From Vibrio rhodolitus (lineage in GTDB: Bacteria; Pseudomonadota; Gammaproteobacteria; Enterobacterales; Vibrionaceae): a stretch of 64,000 nucleotides of DNA. Positions within the stretch are counted from its first letter, which is position 1. Each line of letters begins with the position of its first letter. The notes under the pieces are model-generated. The model searched no databases. It was not told the origin of the DNA and was given only the letters and a program-made list of their open reading frames with translations. Position numbers and translations under genes: made by a program. Positions 26,275 through 36,264 of this stretch are shown here, one piece after another. Where the stretch lies: NCBI RefSeq assembly GCF_003350325.1, contig NZ_QLYZ01000001.1, positions 186,001 through 250,000 on the forward strand. Reading direction: 5' to 3'.

Positions 26275-26735
26275 TGGAAGTATTGGAAAGGAAAATCCCA
26301 CCGGTCGCACTATTTATCATCTTTATTGTGGTGATGGTGCGATTTGATCACTTGCTCTTGAGCTTTGCGGCGGTATTGCCTTTTCCATGGTGGGTGCTGA
26401 TAGCTTCGATATTGCTGTCCGGCTTTATCGGACTTGCTGGTGTTAACGAGTTTCGCAAAGCGAAAACCACGGTCAACCCGGTTAAAGTTGATAGTGCGAG
26501 CACAGTGGTTGATACGGGTATTTTCGCTTATACCCGTAATCCTATGTATTTAGCGCTGCTGATTTTACTGTTTGGTATTGGTTACTGGCAGCAAAATATG
26601 GTTTGTCTACTGCTGCCAATTGGCTTTGTTTTCTATATGAATCGTTTTCAGATTTTACCTGAAGAGCGAGCTTTGGAAGATCTATTTGGTGAGCAGTATC
26701 TCGACTACAAAAAGCGCGTCAGGCGCTGGATATAG
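26274..26735 (+). CDS. Membrane isoprenylcysteine-methyltransferase-like protein
   Basis: 153 residues with four hydrophobic helices and the C-terminal PEMT/ICMT family pattern: TGIFAYTRNPMYLALL (the R-N-P-x-Y-x-G/A-like SAM-site motif) and the late EERALEDLFGEQYLDYKKRVRRW. Family members methylate small lipids or prenylated groups at the inner membrane; many bacterial ones have no known substrate. Its start overlaps the ydiJ stop by one base, so the two are translationally coupled. A functional link to ydiJ is not evident. Confidence 0.85.
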   Translation: MEVLERKIPPVALFIIFIVVMVRFDHLLLSFAAVLPFPWWVLIASILLSGFIGLAGVNEFRKAKTTVNPVKVDSASTVVDTGIFAYTRNPMYLALLILLFGIGYWQQNMVCLLLPIGFVFYMNRFQILPEERALEDLFGEQYLDYKKRVRRWI

Positions 26736-26747
26736 TGATTGCTAATA

Positions 26748-26774
26748 AGAAGAGCCGCATTATGCGGCTCTTCT
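26748..26774. terminator. Bidirectional hairpin between ydiJ operon and art operon
   Basis: An 11-bp stem (26748-26758 with 26764-26774) rich in GC, 5-base loop, between convergent genes. T tracts are short on both sides. Confidence 0.7.
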
Positions 26775-26818
26775 CGTATCTGGTGGTTTAAAAAGCGATG
26801 CATCGTAAATAAGCAGCG

Positions 26819-27487
26819 TTATGCCGCTTCAAATGCGAGGGCTTTTTTCTCCAGTTGGCGGAACAACAAAGTAAGTACGCCATTGACGACTAGATAAAAC
26901 AAACCAGCGATACCAAATACGGTTAACGTATCGTAGGTTTGCGCGTTAATACGCTGCGCATAACCCATCAAATCCATAATCGTGATGGTACTGGCGAGTG
27001 ATGTGCCTTTAAATACTAAGATCACTTCATTTGAGTAAGCTGGCACGGCGCGGCGCAGAGCGTAAGGCAACAGTACTTTCAAGCTCTGTGCTTTGCTCAT
27101 GCCAAGGGCTTTGCACGCTTGCCATTGACCACTTGGAATGGTGTTAAACGCGCCTTTAAACAGTTGCGTACTGTATGCCGCGGTATTGAGTGCCAATGCG
27201 AACATCGCGCAGAACCAGGGTTGGCTTAACCAAGTCCAAAGTATACTTTCACGTATCCATTCAAATTGACCGGGACCGTAGTAGACCAGGAAAATTTGTA
27301 CTAATAGCGGTGTGCCAGTAAATAGGATGATGAGACCACGGCTGAGCCAATGGAGTATTGGCGTGCTCATCACCAAGATAACCGTCATCAAAAGAGAAAG
27401 TAAGCAGCCAACAAGTAGTGAAGCCACGGTAAGTTGGAAACTGGTGACCAACCCGTCTAGCATTTGCATTAGATGCGCTTGATTCAT
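26819..27487 (-). CDS. artM: Arginine ABC transporter permease ArtM
   Basis: 222 residues, five predicted membrane helices, typical of His/Glu/Gln/Arg polar-amino-acid permeases. The EAA loop that contacts the ATPase is seen at QWQACKALGMSKAQSLKVLLP. Last gene of artPIQM; its start overlaps artQ by 4 bp (ATGA). It pairs with ArtQ to form the channel. Confidence 0.92.
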   Translation of the reverse strand: MNQAHLMQMLDGLVTSFQLTVASLLVGCLLSLLMTVILVMSTPILHWLSRGLIILFTGTPLLVQIFLVYYGPGQFEWIRESILWTWLSQPWFCAMFALALNTAAYSTQLFKGAFNTIPSGQWQACKALGMSKAQSLKVLLPYALRRAVPAYSNEVILVFKGTSLASTITIMDLMGYAQRINAQTYDTLTVFGIAGLFYLVVNGVLTLLFRQLEKKALAFEAA

Positions 27488-28173
27488 GCTTTGGCTCCTT
27501 TCAGTTCACCCATGCCTTTGATGGCAAATTTGTTGTCGATGATTTTGACCAAATATTGAGTAATCAGAGTGATCACTAGATAAATGGCAGCTGCGGTTGC
27601 GTACCACGTAAAGGCTTCATGGGTCGACGCGGAGGTTAGCTGAGCTTGTTTAAGCAAGTCAGTGACACCAATCAATGATACCAGTGCGGTATCTTTAAGC
27701 AGTACTAGCCATTGGTTGGTTAAACCCGGAAGGGCATGACGTACCGCTTGCGGTAATACAATTCTAAAGAAAGTATGGGTTTGTCCCATGCCAAGGGCTA
27801 ATGCCGCTTCTCTTTGTCCTCTATTGACTGCTTTTAATGCGCCACGAATAGTTTGTGAGGCGTATGAAGAGAAGATCAGCGAAAGAGCAATTACACCAGA
27901 GATAAACGGGCTTATCTCAATAAACTCACCAGTAATAAGAAACAGTACTTGGGTTGAGCCAAAATAGATAAACAGAACCACCAGCAGTTCAGGTAAACCA
28001 CGAACGATGGTAACAAACGCAGTTGTTGGCCATTTGAAGGCAACTCGACGAGACATTTCACCAGTGGCAAAAAGAACCGCAAGGACTAGCCCAACAACTA
28101 AGCTTGCGCAAGCGAGCTGGATAGTCATCCAGCTTGCCTGAACGAGCGATAGAGAATAACCCGTTAATGCCAT
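27484..28173 (-). CDS. artQ: Arginine ABC transporter permease ArtQ
   Basis: 229 residues, five helices, EAA loop at RGQREAALALGMGQTHTFF with the PQAVRHALPG continuation. Forms the transmembrane heterodimer with ArtM. It starts 1 bp after the binding-protein stop, so expression is coupled. Confidence 0.92.
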   Translation of the reverse strand: MALTGYSLSLVQASWMTIQLACASLVVGLVLAVLFATGEMSRRVAFKWPTTAFVTIVRGLPELLVVLFIYFGSTQVLFLITGEFIEISPFISGVIALSLIFSSYASQTIRGALKAVNRGQREAALALGMGQTHTFFRIVLPQAVRHALPGLTNQWLVLLKDTALVSLIGVTDLLKQAQLTSASTHEAFTWYATAAAIYLVITLITQYLVKIIDNKFAIKGMGELKGAKA

Positions 28174-28174
28174 A

Positions 28175-28912
28175 TTAGTTACCGAAGTACTTAGTGTGGA
28201 TCTGCTGATAAACGCCGTTGCTAGCCACTTTTTCTAGCGCTTTATTCAGCTTTTCAACCAACGCTTGGTTATCTTTGTTAACCGCGATACCAAAACCATT
28301 ACCGAAGTATTTAGCGTTAGTGATGTTGTCACCTACGTAAGCCAGTTCACTGCCGTTGTCGCCTTTGAACCACTCAGCAACGACTGCGTTGTCACCAAAG
28401 ACAGAATCGATACGACCGTTTTTCATATCAATAAATGCATCTTGGTAGCTTGAGTAAGGCACCGCTGTCACACCAGGCATTTGCTCAATAAGGAAGCTTT
28501 GGTGAGTAGAACCGTTTTGTACGCCAACACGTTTACCTTCTAATGCCGCTTGATCCGCCACTTTACCTTTCAGCGAAATAAACGCTGCTGCGTTGTCGTA
28601 GTAAGCGTTAGAGAAAGCCACTTGCTCAAGACGCGCATCAGTAATGTCCATTGCTGAAATTGCCGCATCGTAGCGCTTGAATTTCAGTGCAGGGATCAAG
28701 CTATCAAATGCTTGGTTATGGAAAGTACATTTTGCCTGCATCTCAGTACAAAGCGCATTAGCAAGATCAACGTCAAAGCCTTGGATTTGGTTGTTTTCAT
28801 CCATGTACTCAAACGGAGGGTAGGTCGCTTCCATCACAAACTTGATTTCATCTTGAGCTAAAGCGTGAGTAGAAACTAAACCGATTAACGAAGCGAGAAG
28901 AACTTTTTTCAT
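28175..28912 (-). CDS. artI: Periplasmic arginine-binding protein (ArtI/ArtJ-like)
   Basis: 245 residues from the ATG at 28912. Signal peptide MKKVLLASLIGLVSTHALAQ, then the SBP3 fold: MEATYPPFEYMDENNQIQGF and DVDLANALC at the ligand cleft, YDAAISAMDITDARLEQVAFS and GKRVGVQNGSTHQSFL for ligand and hinge contacts. Captures arginine (possibly lysine or ornithine) in the periplasm and delivers it to ArtQM. An upstream in-frame start at 28951 would put 13 residues before the signal and is unlikely. E. coli has separate ArtI and ArtJ; one paralogue is seen here, so the I/J label is arbitrary. Confidence 0.9.
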   Translation of the reverse strand: MKKVLLASLIGLVSTHALAQDEIKFVMEATYPPFEYMDENNQIQGFDVDLANALCTEMQAKCTFHNQAFDSLIPALKFKRYDAAISAMDITDARLEQVAFSNAYYDNAAAFISLKGKVADQAALEGKRVGVQNGSTHQSFLIEQMPGVTAVPYSSYQDAFIDMKNGRIDSVFGDNAVVAEWFKGDNGSELAYVGDNITNAKYFGNGFGIAVNKDNQALVEKLNKALEKVASNGVYQQIHTKYFGN

Positions 28913-28983
28913 TGTATTACTCCATAAAATTACAATTGCTGACTCCGTCAATGGGCAGCGAACGTGTGACTAAAAATGAATAA

Positions 28984-29712
28984 TTAGTGTTTCAAATAAT
29001 CAGCAAACTGTGTGGTTTGCGGATTGGTAAATACGTCATGAGTGCCGTGTTCTACGATGCGACCTTTTTCTAGGTAAAGTACGTGTGAAGCAATTTTCTT
29101 AGCAAAATCGACTTCATGGGTTACGACAACCTGAGTAATGCCAGTGGCACTTAATTTTTTTATGATCTCGACCACTTGTGTGGTGATCTCTGGATCCAAT
29201 GCTGCAGTTGGCTCATCAAACAGCAGCACATCGGGTTTCATCATCAGTGCGCGAGCAATCGCCACACGCTGTTGTTGTCCACCTGAGAGTTGCAATGGCC
29301 ACGTGTCGGCTTTATCTGCAAGCTGGAGCGTGGTAAGTATTTCTATCGCTTGGCTTTTAGCATCCTCAACAGACATGCCGGCAACTTTAACCGGAGCTTC
29401 GATTAAGTTTTGCATTACGGTCATATGCGGCCACAAGTTGTACTGTTGAAATACCATGCCGACTTTACGACGCAATTCCATTTGTTGCTTTTCAGCAATT
29501 GGTGCCGCGAAATCAAACTCATGTTTTGCAATCGACAACTGTCCGTTATCAGCGCTTTCAAGCAGGTTCAGTACTCTGAGTAGTGAGCTTTTACCTGCAC
29601 CACTTGGACCAAGCAGTACTAAGGTTTCGCCATTGTTGCATTCGAAGCTCACATCGTGCAGAACTTGGGTCGTACCGTAAGATTTATTGATTTGTTTTAC
29701 TTGAATACTCAT
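28984..29712 (-). CDS. artP: Arginine ABC transporter ATPase ArtP
   Basis: 242 residues, the same length as E. coli ArtP. Walker [12 protein letters not shown]-loop [12 protein letters not shown], signature [15 protein letters not shown], Walker [14 protein letters not shown] and the H-loop VVTHE are all intact. It drives import through ArtQM. An in-frame ATG at 29727 is the alternative start; neither has a strong ribosome-binding site, and I chose the one matching the E. coli N-terminus (MSIQ). Confidence 0.93.
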   Translation of the reverse strand: MSIQVKQINKSYGTTQVLHDVSFECNNGETLVLLGPSGAGKSSLLRVLNLLESADNGQLSIAKHEFDFAAPIAEKQQMELRRKVGMVFQQYNLWPHMTVMQNLIEAPVKVAGMSVEDAKSQAIEILTTLQLADKADTWPLQLSGGQQQRVAIARALMMKPDVLLFDEPTAALDPEITTQVVEIIKKLSATGITQVVVTHEVDFAKKIASHVLYLEKGRIVEHGTHDVFTNPQTTQFADYLKH

Positions 29713-30030
29713 GCTTAAAAACTGCATTAATTACCACATGGCATTCATACTACCTAAACTGACGAATTATGCAATAAAAATGTATATAAATTTATTTTGT
29801 CGAAGTTATGTATAATTATTGAGCGTTGAACCGATAGATCTCACTGACCGATGATATGCAACTATGTGTTTTTTTTGAAGGCGAGAGTCTGTAGGGGTGA
29901 CTTTGCTTGCGATAATTTGTGTATAAGAAATAGCTAATTTAATTTTTAGTCACATAATTGGACTGTTTTTATATACAGCTCTGACCTGCTAACTATTATG
30001 TTCGCGGTTTAGTATTGGTCGAGTGATGAA
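29713..30030. other. Divergent AT-rich spacer, artP / esterase
   Basis: A 318-bp spacer with no gene I can support. It is very AT-rich at 29765-29820 and must hold the art promoter on the minus strand and the esterase promoter on the plus strand. The stretch around 29770-29795 has loose similarity to an ArgR ARG-box pair, but too weak to call. Confidence 0.5.
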
Positions 30031-30945
30031 ATGATAAATAGCTTAGAGTCAGGCATAAAAGAGCTAGTAGAAGAGTTTGTTGCCAATGGTGCCTTGTGCC
30101 CTGCGAATATGGATATAGCGAGTCGTCGCGAAGGTTATGTCGCTAGCACTGTGTTGGCAGGGGATGATGTAAAAATGCATCAAGAGTTCGTTGAAGACCT
30201 CGATGGAATTAATGTGAAGATCTATAAACCGACAGCTGGAACGAATCTTCCAATTACGGTTTATTTTCATGGGGGCTGTTTTATTAGTGGGGGATTTAAT
30301 ACCCATGATGTTCAGTTGAGAAATCTTGCGCATCAATCTCAATCAATCGTGTTCTGTATTGGTTATCGTTTAGCGCCTGAATACACTTATCCGTGTGCGC
30401 ACGACGATGTATATCAAGCGGCACTGAGAATTCATCAGCATGGATACAAGTATGGTGGCGATAACAGCAAGATTTACTTTGTCGGTGATAGCGCGGGAGG
30501 GCAACTTGCCTTGGCGACAACTTTACGTTTAAAGCAGCATCAAACCTGGTTGCCGAAAAAGCAGATATTGATTTATCCGATGCTCGATACTCAAGGAGTT
30601 TCACAAAGTTACAAGGATAATGGTTCGGACTACATTATTACTGCACGAATGTTATTGTCTGGGTTTGAGATGTATGCAGGCGATGATGTCCTTTTGCGTA
30701 GTTGCCGAGAGCTCAACCTTCTCGAAGCCGATTTTTCAGGGCTGCCCGCAACCAGCATAATTACTGCGGAATTTGATCCTTTGCGCGATGAGGGAGAGCT
30801 GCTCTATCGTCTTATGCGTCAACAAGGTGTCGAGGTCTACTGTCAGCGTTATTTAGGGACGATTCACGGCTTTTTCCAACTCGGCGCGGTTAGCGTATCA
30901 GCTCAGCGCTGCCTACTTAGTGTGGCGGCTGATATTTGTAGCTAA
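30031..30945 (+). CDS. HSL-family alpha/beta-hydrolase (acetyl esterase-like)
   Basis: 304 residues of the hormone-sensitive lipase family. The oxyanion motif is H80-G-G-C (the usual fourth residue Gly is Cys here), the nucleophile elbow is GDSAGG with S154, and the triad is completed by D249 (EFDPLRDEG) and H279 (IHGFF). It is probably a cytoplasmic carboxylesterase for short acyl esters; the substrate is unknown. Single gene with a terminator just after. Confidence 0.88.
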   Translation: MINSLESGIKELVEEFVANGALCPANMDIASRREGYVASTVLAGDDVKMHQEFVEDLDGINVKIYKPTAGTNLPITVYFHGGCFISGGFNTHDVQLRNLAHQSQSIVFCIGYRLAPEYTYPCAHDDVYQAALRIHQHGYKYGGDNSKIYFVGDSAGGQLALATTLRLKQHQTWLPKKQILIYPMLDTQGVSQSYKDNGSDYIITARMLLSGFEMYAGDDVLLRSCRELNLLEADFSGLPATSIITAEFDPLRDEGELLYRLMRQQGVEVYCQRYLGTIHGFFQLGAVSVSAQRCLLSVAADICS

Positions 30946-30968
30946 GTGACCGGTTGCTACATAAAAAA

Positions 30969-30989
30969 CGCCCCGCATTTTGCGGGGCG
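30969..30989. terminator. Bidirectional terminator, esterase / DUF3581 gene
   Basis: A 9-bp GC-rich stem (30969-30977 with 30981-30989) with a 3-base loop; the minus read continues with TTTTTTAT, so it is strongest for the minus-strand DUF3581 gene. Confidence 0.88.
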
Positions 30990-31020
30990 CTAATATTCTG
31001 TGTGAGGCAGAACGTTACTT

Positions 31021-31746
31021 TCAAGCCGCTTTATCAAACTGGGCTAGAAAATTGTCTTTACGTTCATTGAAGCGATTAACTAAGTCGTCAATATCCTCTT
31101 GGGTGTATGGCTTTAAGCCACTTGCCACCATGCGTTTGATACCGTTACCCACGATTTCACCATCTTGAATAAAGTCAAAGTTAAGCGTAACCAAACCGCG
31201 TTTACCTTCAACATCAAACGTTGCGCCAGCAAATTTTACTTCTGGTGCAGAGATATCTAAGCGAGAAAATTCCACTTCCATGCTTTCGTAGATCACTAGT
31301 GGGCGTTGGCAGTTAATCATCATCTGCTTTTCTTCCATTAGCGGTACCATGATGTGTGGGAAGTTCATACCAGAGAATTGAACATAGTTAGTCACAACAT
31401 GCTCGATAAACTCAGGGTTTAGGTTAACTTCACCTTCACGGCTCATGTGTAGGTATTCTTTACCGTTGGCATCGACTACAGAGGCTTCTTTACTGCATTT
31501 ATTTTCCACATGCAGAGCAACACCATCACTGACCATTCCAGAAAAATCGAAGCGCATTTTTTGACTAATGCCTTGCTTGCTAAGAAGCACAGCAAAGAGT
31601 AAATCGCCCGGTACACAGAAGCGTTTGCTGTCTTCGTCATGAATTGGGTTGAAATCGCCTGCGACCTTTTTAGCAAAGTGACTTGCTTGTAGACGAGTGA
31701 ACTGGAACTGTTCTTCTTGTGAAGAAAAATAAGGTGTTAGAAACAT
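31021..31746 (-). CDS. DUF3581 protein with MaoC-like hot-dog signature
   Basis: 241 residues. I recognise it as a DUF3581-type protein of marine gammaproteobacteria (from memory). Residues 22-36 read SHFAKKVAGDFNPIH, very like the MaoC/hydratase motif where D and H form the catalytic pair (FSxxxGDxNPIH). The rest looks like two hot-dog halves (about 1-120 and 130-230). If the motif is functional, it would bind an acyl-CoA or acyl-ACP in the cytoplasm as a hydratase or thioesterase. No partner gene is adjacent. No clear ribosome-binding site was identified for the ATG at 31746. Confidence 0.8.
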   Translation of the reverse strand: MFLTPYFSSQEEQFQFTRLQASHFAKKVAGDFNPIHDEDSKRFCVPGDLLFAVLLSKQGISQKMRFDFSGMVSDGVALHVENKCSKEASVVDANGKEYLHMSREGEVNLNPEFIEHVVTNYVQFSGMNFPHIMVPLMEEKQMMINCQRPLVIYESMEVEFSRLDISAPEVKFAGATFDVEGKRGLVTLNFDFIQDGEIVGNGIKRMVASGLKPYTQEDIDDLVNRFNERKDNFLAQFDKAA

Positions 31747-31949
31747 ATCTTTCGCTTAGTAGCCAAAACTGCCAGCGATTATATATGAGTTATTTTTTTG
31801 ACTGGTCAATCCAGTGACAACGCTTGCGCGAGGAGAGTGGCGGCGCATTTGGTGAGAAAACGCAATTAACGAGGAAAGCGTCGATCTCAGTAAGTGGTTA
31901 TTGATAGGTCTATGCAATTCAAAAATTACCGTCTGACAAAAACAACAAA

Positions 31950-31967
31950 GCGCAGCTTTCACTGCGC
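31950..31967 (-). terminator. Terminator of the hut operon
   Basis: A 6-bp GC stem (31950-31955 with 31962-31967), 6-base loop, then T-rich sequence on the minus strand (TTTGTTGTTTTTGTC). Lies 36 bp after the hutH stop. Confidence 0.72.
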
Positions 31968-32003
31968 GATGTTTTTAATTTAATTGGTTATCTGATTTCA
32001 GCC

Positions 32004-33536
32004 TTAAATACTGGTTAGGGTGCCAGATGGCATCAAGTCATTATGGATTGCTTGTTTGAGTAAGCTGTTGGCCTGTTCAATATCAGGTGCAAAGTAACGG
32101 TCTTTATCATAGAACGGCACTTTCTCACGAAGTCTTTGCTTGGCAATCTCAACTCTGCCTGATGACTTTAATGGTGCGCGAAAATCTAGACCTTGCGCAG
32201 CCGCTAAATATTCAACCGCCAAAATGCCGCGAGTATTTTCTGCCATATCTTTTAAGCGCCGACCCGCAAATGTCGCCATCGATACATGATCTTCCTGGTT
32301 CGCTGATGTTGGCAAACTATCAATCGATGCTGGATGTGCCAGCGTTTTATTCTCACTCGCCAATGCTGCTGAGGTCACTTGAGCAATCATAAAGCCTGAG
32401 TTCACCCCGCCATTATCGACTAAAAATGGCGGCAATTTACTCAGTGCACTATCAATCAGCAGCGCCATGCGACGCTCTGATAAACTGCCAATTTCAGCAA
32501 TCGCCAAGGCTAGGTTATCAGCTGCCATGGCAACGGGCTCTGCATGGAAGTTACCGCCGGAGATAATGTCACCATCATCGGCAAACACCAGCGGGTTATC
32601 AGATACCGAGTTGGCTTCGACTTGAAGAATGTCTGCTGAATTGCGGATCTGTTGCAAGCATGCGCCCATCACTTGTGGCTGACAGCGCAGTGAATAAGGG
32701 TCTTGCACTTTTTCACATTCAGTATGTGATTCACCAATTTCACTGGTGTTATCCAGCATGTAACGATAGGCACTTGCTGCGTCCATTTGTGCGCGATGAC
32801 CACGCACACGGTGAATACGAGGATCAAACGGGCGGCGGCTGCCGAGGGCGGCATCAACCGACATCGCACCACACACCGTGGCTGAGGCATAAAGATCTTC
32901 TGCGGCAAACAGACCTTCTAAGGCAAAGGCAGTAGAGGCTTGCGTGCCATTAAGCAACGCTAAGCCTTCTTTTGGCGCGAGTGTAATCGGCTTTAGCCCT
33001 GCAATCGCCAATGCTTCAACGCCTGAGAGAATTTTGCCATTGTGGCGCGCTTGACCTTCACCAAGCAGCACGGTGCTCATGTGGGCGAGGGGAGCTAAGT
33101 CGCCGGAGGCGCCAACCGAGCCCTTTTGCGGGACACATGGATACACTTGTGCGTTAACCAGCTCAATCAATGCTTGAATCACAGAGAGGCGAATACCTGA
33201 GAAGCCGCGAGCGAGACTATTGATTTTTAGTACCATCATCAAACGTACGGTTTCATCGGACATAAATTTGCCAATGCCTGCCGCATGAGACAAGACAATA
33301 CTTTTTTGCAAAACTTCAAGATCTTGCGGCTCGATACGTGTATTAGCCAGCAGCCCAAAACCAGTATTGATGCCGTATACGGTGCGGTCTTCGGCAATAA
33401 CTTGCTCGACTACAGCGGTACTTTGGTTAATACCCTCAAATGCCGCACTGTCTAAACTGAGGTTGACTGGTGAGCGGCTAATTTGGCGCAGCTGGTTCAG
33501 GCTTAAATGACCTGGCTTTAAAACGAGGTTTAACAT
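32004..33536 (-). CDS. hutH: Histidine ammonia-lyase
   Basis: 510 residues, standard length. The MIO prosthetic-group triad Ala-Ser-Gly lies in [14 protein letters not shown], and the active-site segment [11 protein letters not shown] is conserved. It deaminates histidine to urocanate, first step of the Hut pathway. I start at 33536, where AGGAG is well placed, 10 bp after hutU; the longer in-frame frame to 33608 would overlap hutU. Last gene of the transcript hutI-hutG-hutU-hutH. Confidence 0.95.
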   Translation of the reverse strand: MLNLVLKPGHLSLNQLRQISRSPVNLSLDSAAFEGINQSTAVVEQVIAEDRTVYGINTGFGLLANTRIEPQDLEVLQKSIVLSHAAGIGKFMSDETVRLMMVLKINSLARGFSGIRLSVIQALIELVNAQVYPCVPQKGSVGASGDLAPLAHMSTVLLGEGQARHNGKILSGVEALAIAGLKPITLAPKEGLALLNGTQASTAFALEGLFAAEDLYASATVCGAMSVDAALGSRRPFDPRIHRVRGHRAQMDAASAYRYMLDNTSEIGESHTECEKVQDPYSLRCQPQVMGACLQQIRNSADILQVEANSVSDNPLVFADDGDIISGGNFHAEPVAMAADNLALAIAEIGSLSERRMALLIDSALSKLPPFLVDNGGVNSGFMIAQVTSAALASENKTLAHPASIDSLPTSANQEDHVSMATFAGRRLKDMAENTRGILAVEYLAAAQGLDFRAPLKSSGRVEIAKQRLREKVPFYDKDRYFAPDIEQANSLLKQAIHNDLMPSGTLTSI

Positions 33537-33546
33537 CTTTATTCTC

Positions 33547-35244
33547 CTAACGCAGTTTAGCCAGTTCTTGATTAAGCATCGGCAGATCGAGGCGCTGCTC
33601 GGCTGCACACTGTTTGGCTATATCGTAGCCCGCATCGGCATGGCGCATCACGCCAGTTGCAGGGTCATTGTGCAGTACGCGTGCAATACGACGGCTAGCG
33701 TCATCACTGCCATCACAACAAATGACCATACCTGAGTGCTGTGAGAAGCCCATACCGACGCCACCACCATGGTGTAGTGAAACCCAAGTTGCACCGCCAG
33801 CGGTGTTGAGCAGCGCATTAAGCAATGGCCAATCGGATACCGCATCCGAGCCATCCATCATGGCTTCTGTTTCGCGGTTTGGACTGGCTACCGAGCCAGA
33901 ATCGAGATGGTCACGTCCAATTACGATTGGTGCTTTTAGCTCGCCATTTTTCACCATTTCATTAAACGCTTGACCTAGGCGCTCTCGATCTTTTAACCCC
34001 ACCCAGCAGATTCGCGCGGGTAGCCCTTGGAACTGAATCCGTTCACGAGCCATATCTAACCAATTATGTAAATGCGGATCATCAGGGATCAGCTCTTTGA
34101 CTTTTTGGTCGGTTTTGTAGATATCTTCTGGGTCGCCAGACAGTGCTGCCCAACGGAATGGCCCGATGCCTTGACAGAAAAGCGGGCGAATATAAGCAGG
34201 AACAAAACCAGGGAAGTCAAACGCGTTCTCAACGCCTTCTTCGAGCGCCATTTGACGGATATTGTTGCCGTAGTCGAGTGTAGCTGCGCCGCGAGATTGT
34301 AGTGCTAGCATTGCTTTTACTTGAATTGCCATTGACGCCTTTGCTGCAGCAACCACTTTAGCTTCGTCGACGGCGCGCATATCTGCCGCGTGCTCCATGC
34401 TCCAGCCTTGTGGGAGGTAGCCATTAAGCGGGTCATGGGCAGAAGTTTGGTCGGTAACCACATCTGGGGTGATATTGCGTTCGACCAATTCGGCGAATAC
34501 ATCCGCGGCATTGCCAAGTAAACCGACTGAAACCGGCGTCTCTGTGCTATAGATGATTTCTAGAGCTTCATCTAAGCTGGTGGCTTTTTTGTCGACATAA
34601 CCAGTACGTAGTCGGTAATCGATGCGTGATTCATCACATTCAACTGCTAACATTGAAAAACCTGCCATAGTTGCCGCCAGCGGCTGTGCGCCGCCCATAC
34701 CGCCAAGCCCACCAGTTAAAATCCAGCGTCCTTTGGCTTCACCTTGAAAATGCTGTTTAGCGACCGCAACAAAGGTCTCATAAGTACCTTGGACAATGCC
34801 TTGCGAACCAATATAGATCCAGCTACCGGCAGTCATCTGACCGTACATCATTAACCCTTGTTTATCGAGCTGGTTAAAGTGCTCCCAATTTGCCCAGTGC
34901 GGGACTAAGTTTGAGTTAGCAATCAACACGCGAGGTGCATCTTTATGAGTTGGGAATACGCCAACAGGTTTACCTGATTGCACAAGCAAGGTTTGGTCTT
35001 CTTCGAGACGTTCAAGCACTTCAACGATCTTATCAAAACATTCCCAGTTACGCGCTGCACGACCAATTCCACCGTATACCACAAGTGAGTGGGGATGCTC
35101 AGCAACCTCTGGGTCTAAATTGTTCATTAACATGCGCAAAGGTGCTTCGGTTAACCAAGAACGAGCACGCAGCTGCGTTCCATGGGGAGCACGAATGGTT
35201 CGTTGAGTGTCGAGACGCGTGTCGTTACTGCTGCGTTCCGTCAT
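33547..35244 (-). CDS. hutU: Urocanate hydratase
   Basis: 565 residues, near the family's usual 556. The NAD-binding stretch [18 protein letters not shown] and the central catalytic segment with [19 protein letters not shown] are conserved. It hydrates urocanate to imidazolonepropionate using tightly bound NAD. It lies 21 bp after hutG and 10 bp before hutH, so it is within the operon. Confidence 0.95.
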   Translation of the reverse strand: MTERSSNDTRLDTQRTIRAPHGTQLRARSWLTEAPLRMLMNNLDPEVAEHPHSLVVYGGIGRAARNWECFDKIVEVLERLEEDQTLLVQSGKPVGVFPTHKDAPRVLIANSNLVPHWANWEHFNQLDKQGLMMYGQMTAGSWIYIGSQGIVQGTYETFVAVAKQHFQGEAKGRWILTGGLGGMGGAQPLAATMAGFSMLAVECDESRIDYRLRTGYVDKKATSLDEALEIIYSTETPVSVGLLGNAADVFAELVERNITPDVVTDQTSAHDPLNGYLPQGWSMEHAADMRAVDEAKVVAAAKASMAIQVKAMLALQSRGAATLDYGNNIRQMALEEGVENAFDFPGFVPAYIRPLFCQGIGPFRWAALSGDPEDIYKTDQKVKELIPDDPHLHNWLDMARERIQFQGLPARICWVGLKDRERLGQAFNEMVKNGELKAPIVIGRDHLDSGSVASPNRETEAMMDGSDAVSDWPLLNALLNTAGGATWVSLHHGGGVGMGFSQHSGMVICCDGSDDASRRIARVLHNDPATGVMRHADAGYDIAKQCAAEQRLDLPMLNQELAKLR

Positions 35245-35265
35245 AAGAAGACTCCTTGTGTTTCA

Positions 35266-36264
35266 CTATTTCTCTGAAAATGCGTTGGCGATATCCCAAC
35301 ACAACCGGGCGGCAAGCCGAGCGGTTTGGCTATCGACATCGTATGTCGGGTTATATTCGGCGATATCAGCGATCACCAATTTGTTTTTGTAGTGCAAGAT
35401 GCGCTCTAAAAAGAGGTTGATGGTATCTAGGCTGATACCACGGGCTGCGGGGGCACTCACCCCCGGTGCGATGGCTGCTGGAAATACATCTAAGTCAATG
35501 GTCAGGTAGATGTAGTCACAATTGTCGATAAAGTGCTGTAACTGAGTGAGGTGGTAAACGTGATTGAGATGAGAAAGATCTTTGTCTTCTACATACCAAA
35601 CATTGAGCTCATCGGCACGCTCAAACAGCGCAGCAGTATTACTGGCGCGACTGACGCCCAAACAAGCGTAGTGAAATGGCCACTGTTTCTCTTCGCAATA
35701 CTGTTGGATTTGATTAAATGGCGTACCTGAGCTGGGTTTTATATTGATGCTACTGTGCTCAAAAGCTCGCAAATCAAAATGGGCGTCGAAGTTAATAATC
35801 CCAATCCGTGGGGGCTGAGCTGGGTTGATGTGCTCAAAGTAGCGCGCCAAGCCAAGAAACGATGCCCAAGCGACTTCGTGCCCGCCACCGAGAGTAATAA
35901 CTGGGGTTGAGCGCAATGCAATGGCAATGATCTTCGCGCAATCAGATTGTGCTTGTTCAAGCAAATCGTCATCACACACCACAGTGCCTAAATCTATTAA
36001 ATGATTCTCTTTGTGCCACGCCATATTGGCGAGCGCACGTCGAATTAAATCTGGTGCTTTGCGTGCGCCAATGCGTCCTTTATTTCTGGCAACCCCTGCA
36101 TCACTGGCAAAACCGAGTAGACTGACGGCGTTGCGATAGGGCTGCAGCTCACTCACTTGCATGGTTTTGATTACGCTATGCACGCGTTTACCCGCTGCGC
36201 CATCTTCTTCGTCAATGCGACCTTGCCAGTGAAAATCTTGCTGGGTAATCGGTAAGTTAGACAT
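35266..36264 (-). CDS. hutG: Formimidoylglutamase
   Basis: 332 residues of the ureohydrolase (arginase) family. Mn ligands appear as H in [10 protein letters not shown]-x-H-x-D in NFDAHFDLR and D-x-D in TIDLDVFPA. It hydrolyses N-formimidoyl-glutamate to glutamate and formamide, the one-step hut ending used by enteric and Vibrio species. It overlaps hutI by 8 bp. Confidence 0.95.
   Translation of the reverse strand: MSNLPITQQDFHWQGRIDEEDGAAGKRVHSVIKTMQVSELQPYRNAVSLLGFASDAGVARNKGRIGARKAPDLIRRALANMAWHKENHLIDLGTVVCDDDLLEQAQSDCAKIIAIALRSTPVITLGGGHEVAWASFLGLARYFEHINPAQPPRIGIINFDAHFDLRAFEHSSINIKPSSGTPFNQIQQYCEEKQWPFHYACLGVSRASNTAALFERADELNVWYVEDKDLSHLNHVYHLTQLQHFIDNCDYIYLTIDLDVFPAAIAPGVSAPAARGISLDTINLFLERILHYKNKLVIADIAEYNPTYDVDSQTARLAARLCWDIANAFSEK

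Noticed and set aside
29765..29800. ArgR ARG box before artP
   Set aside because: AT-rich and only loosely similar; it would match by chance in such sequence.
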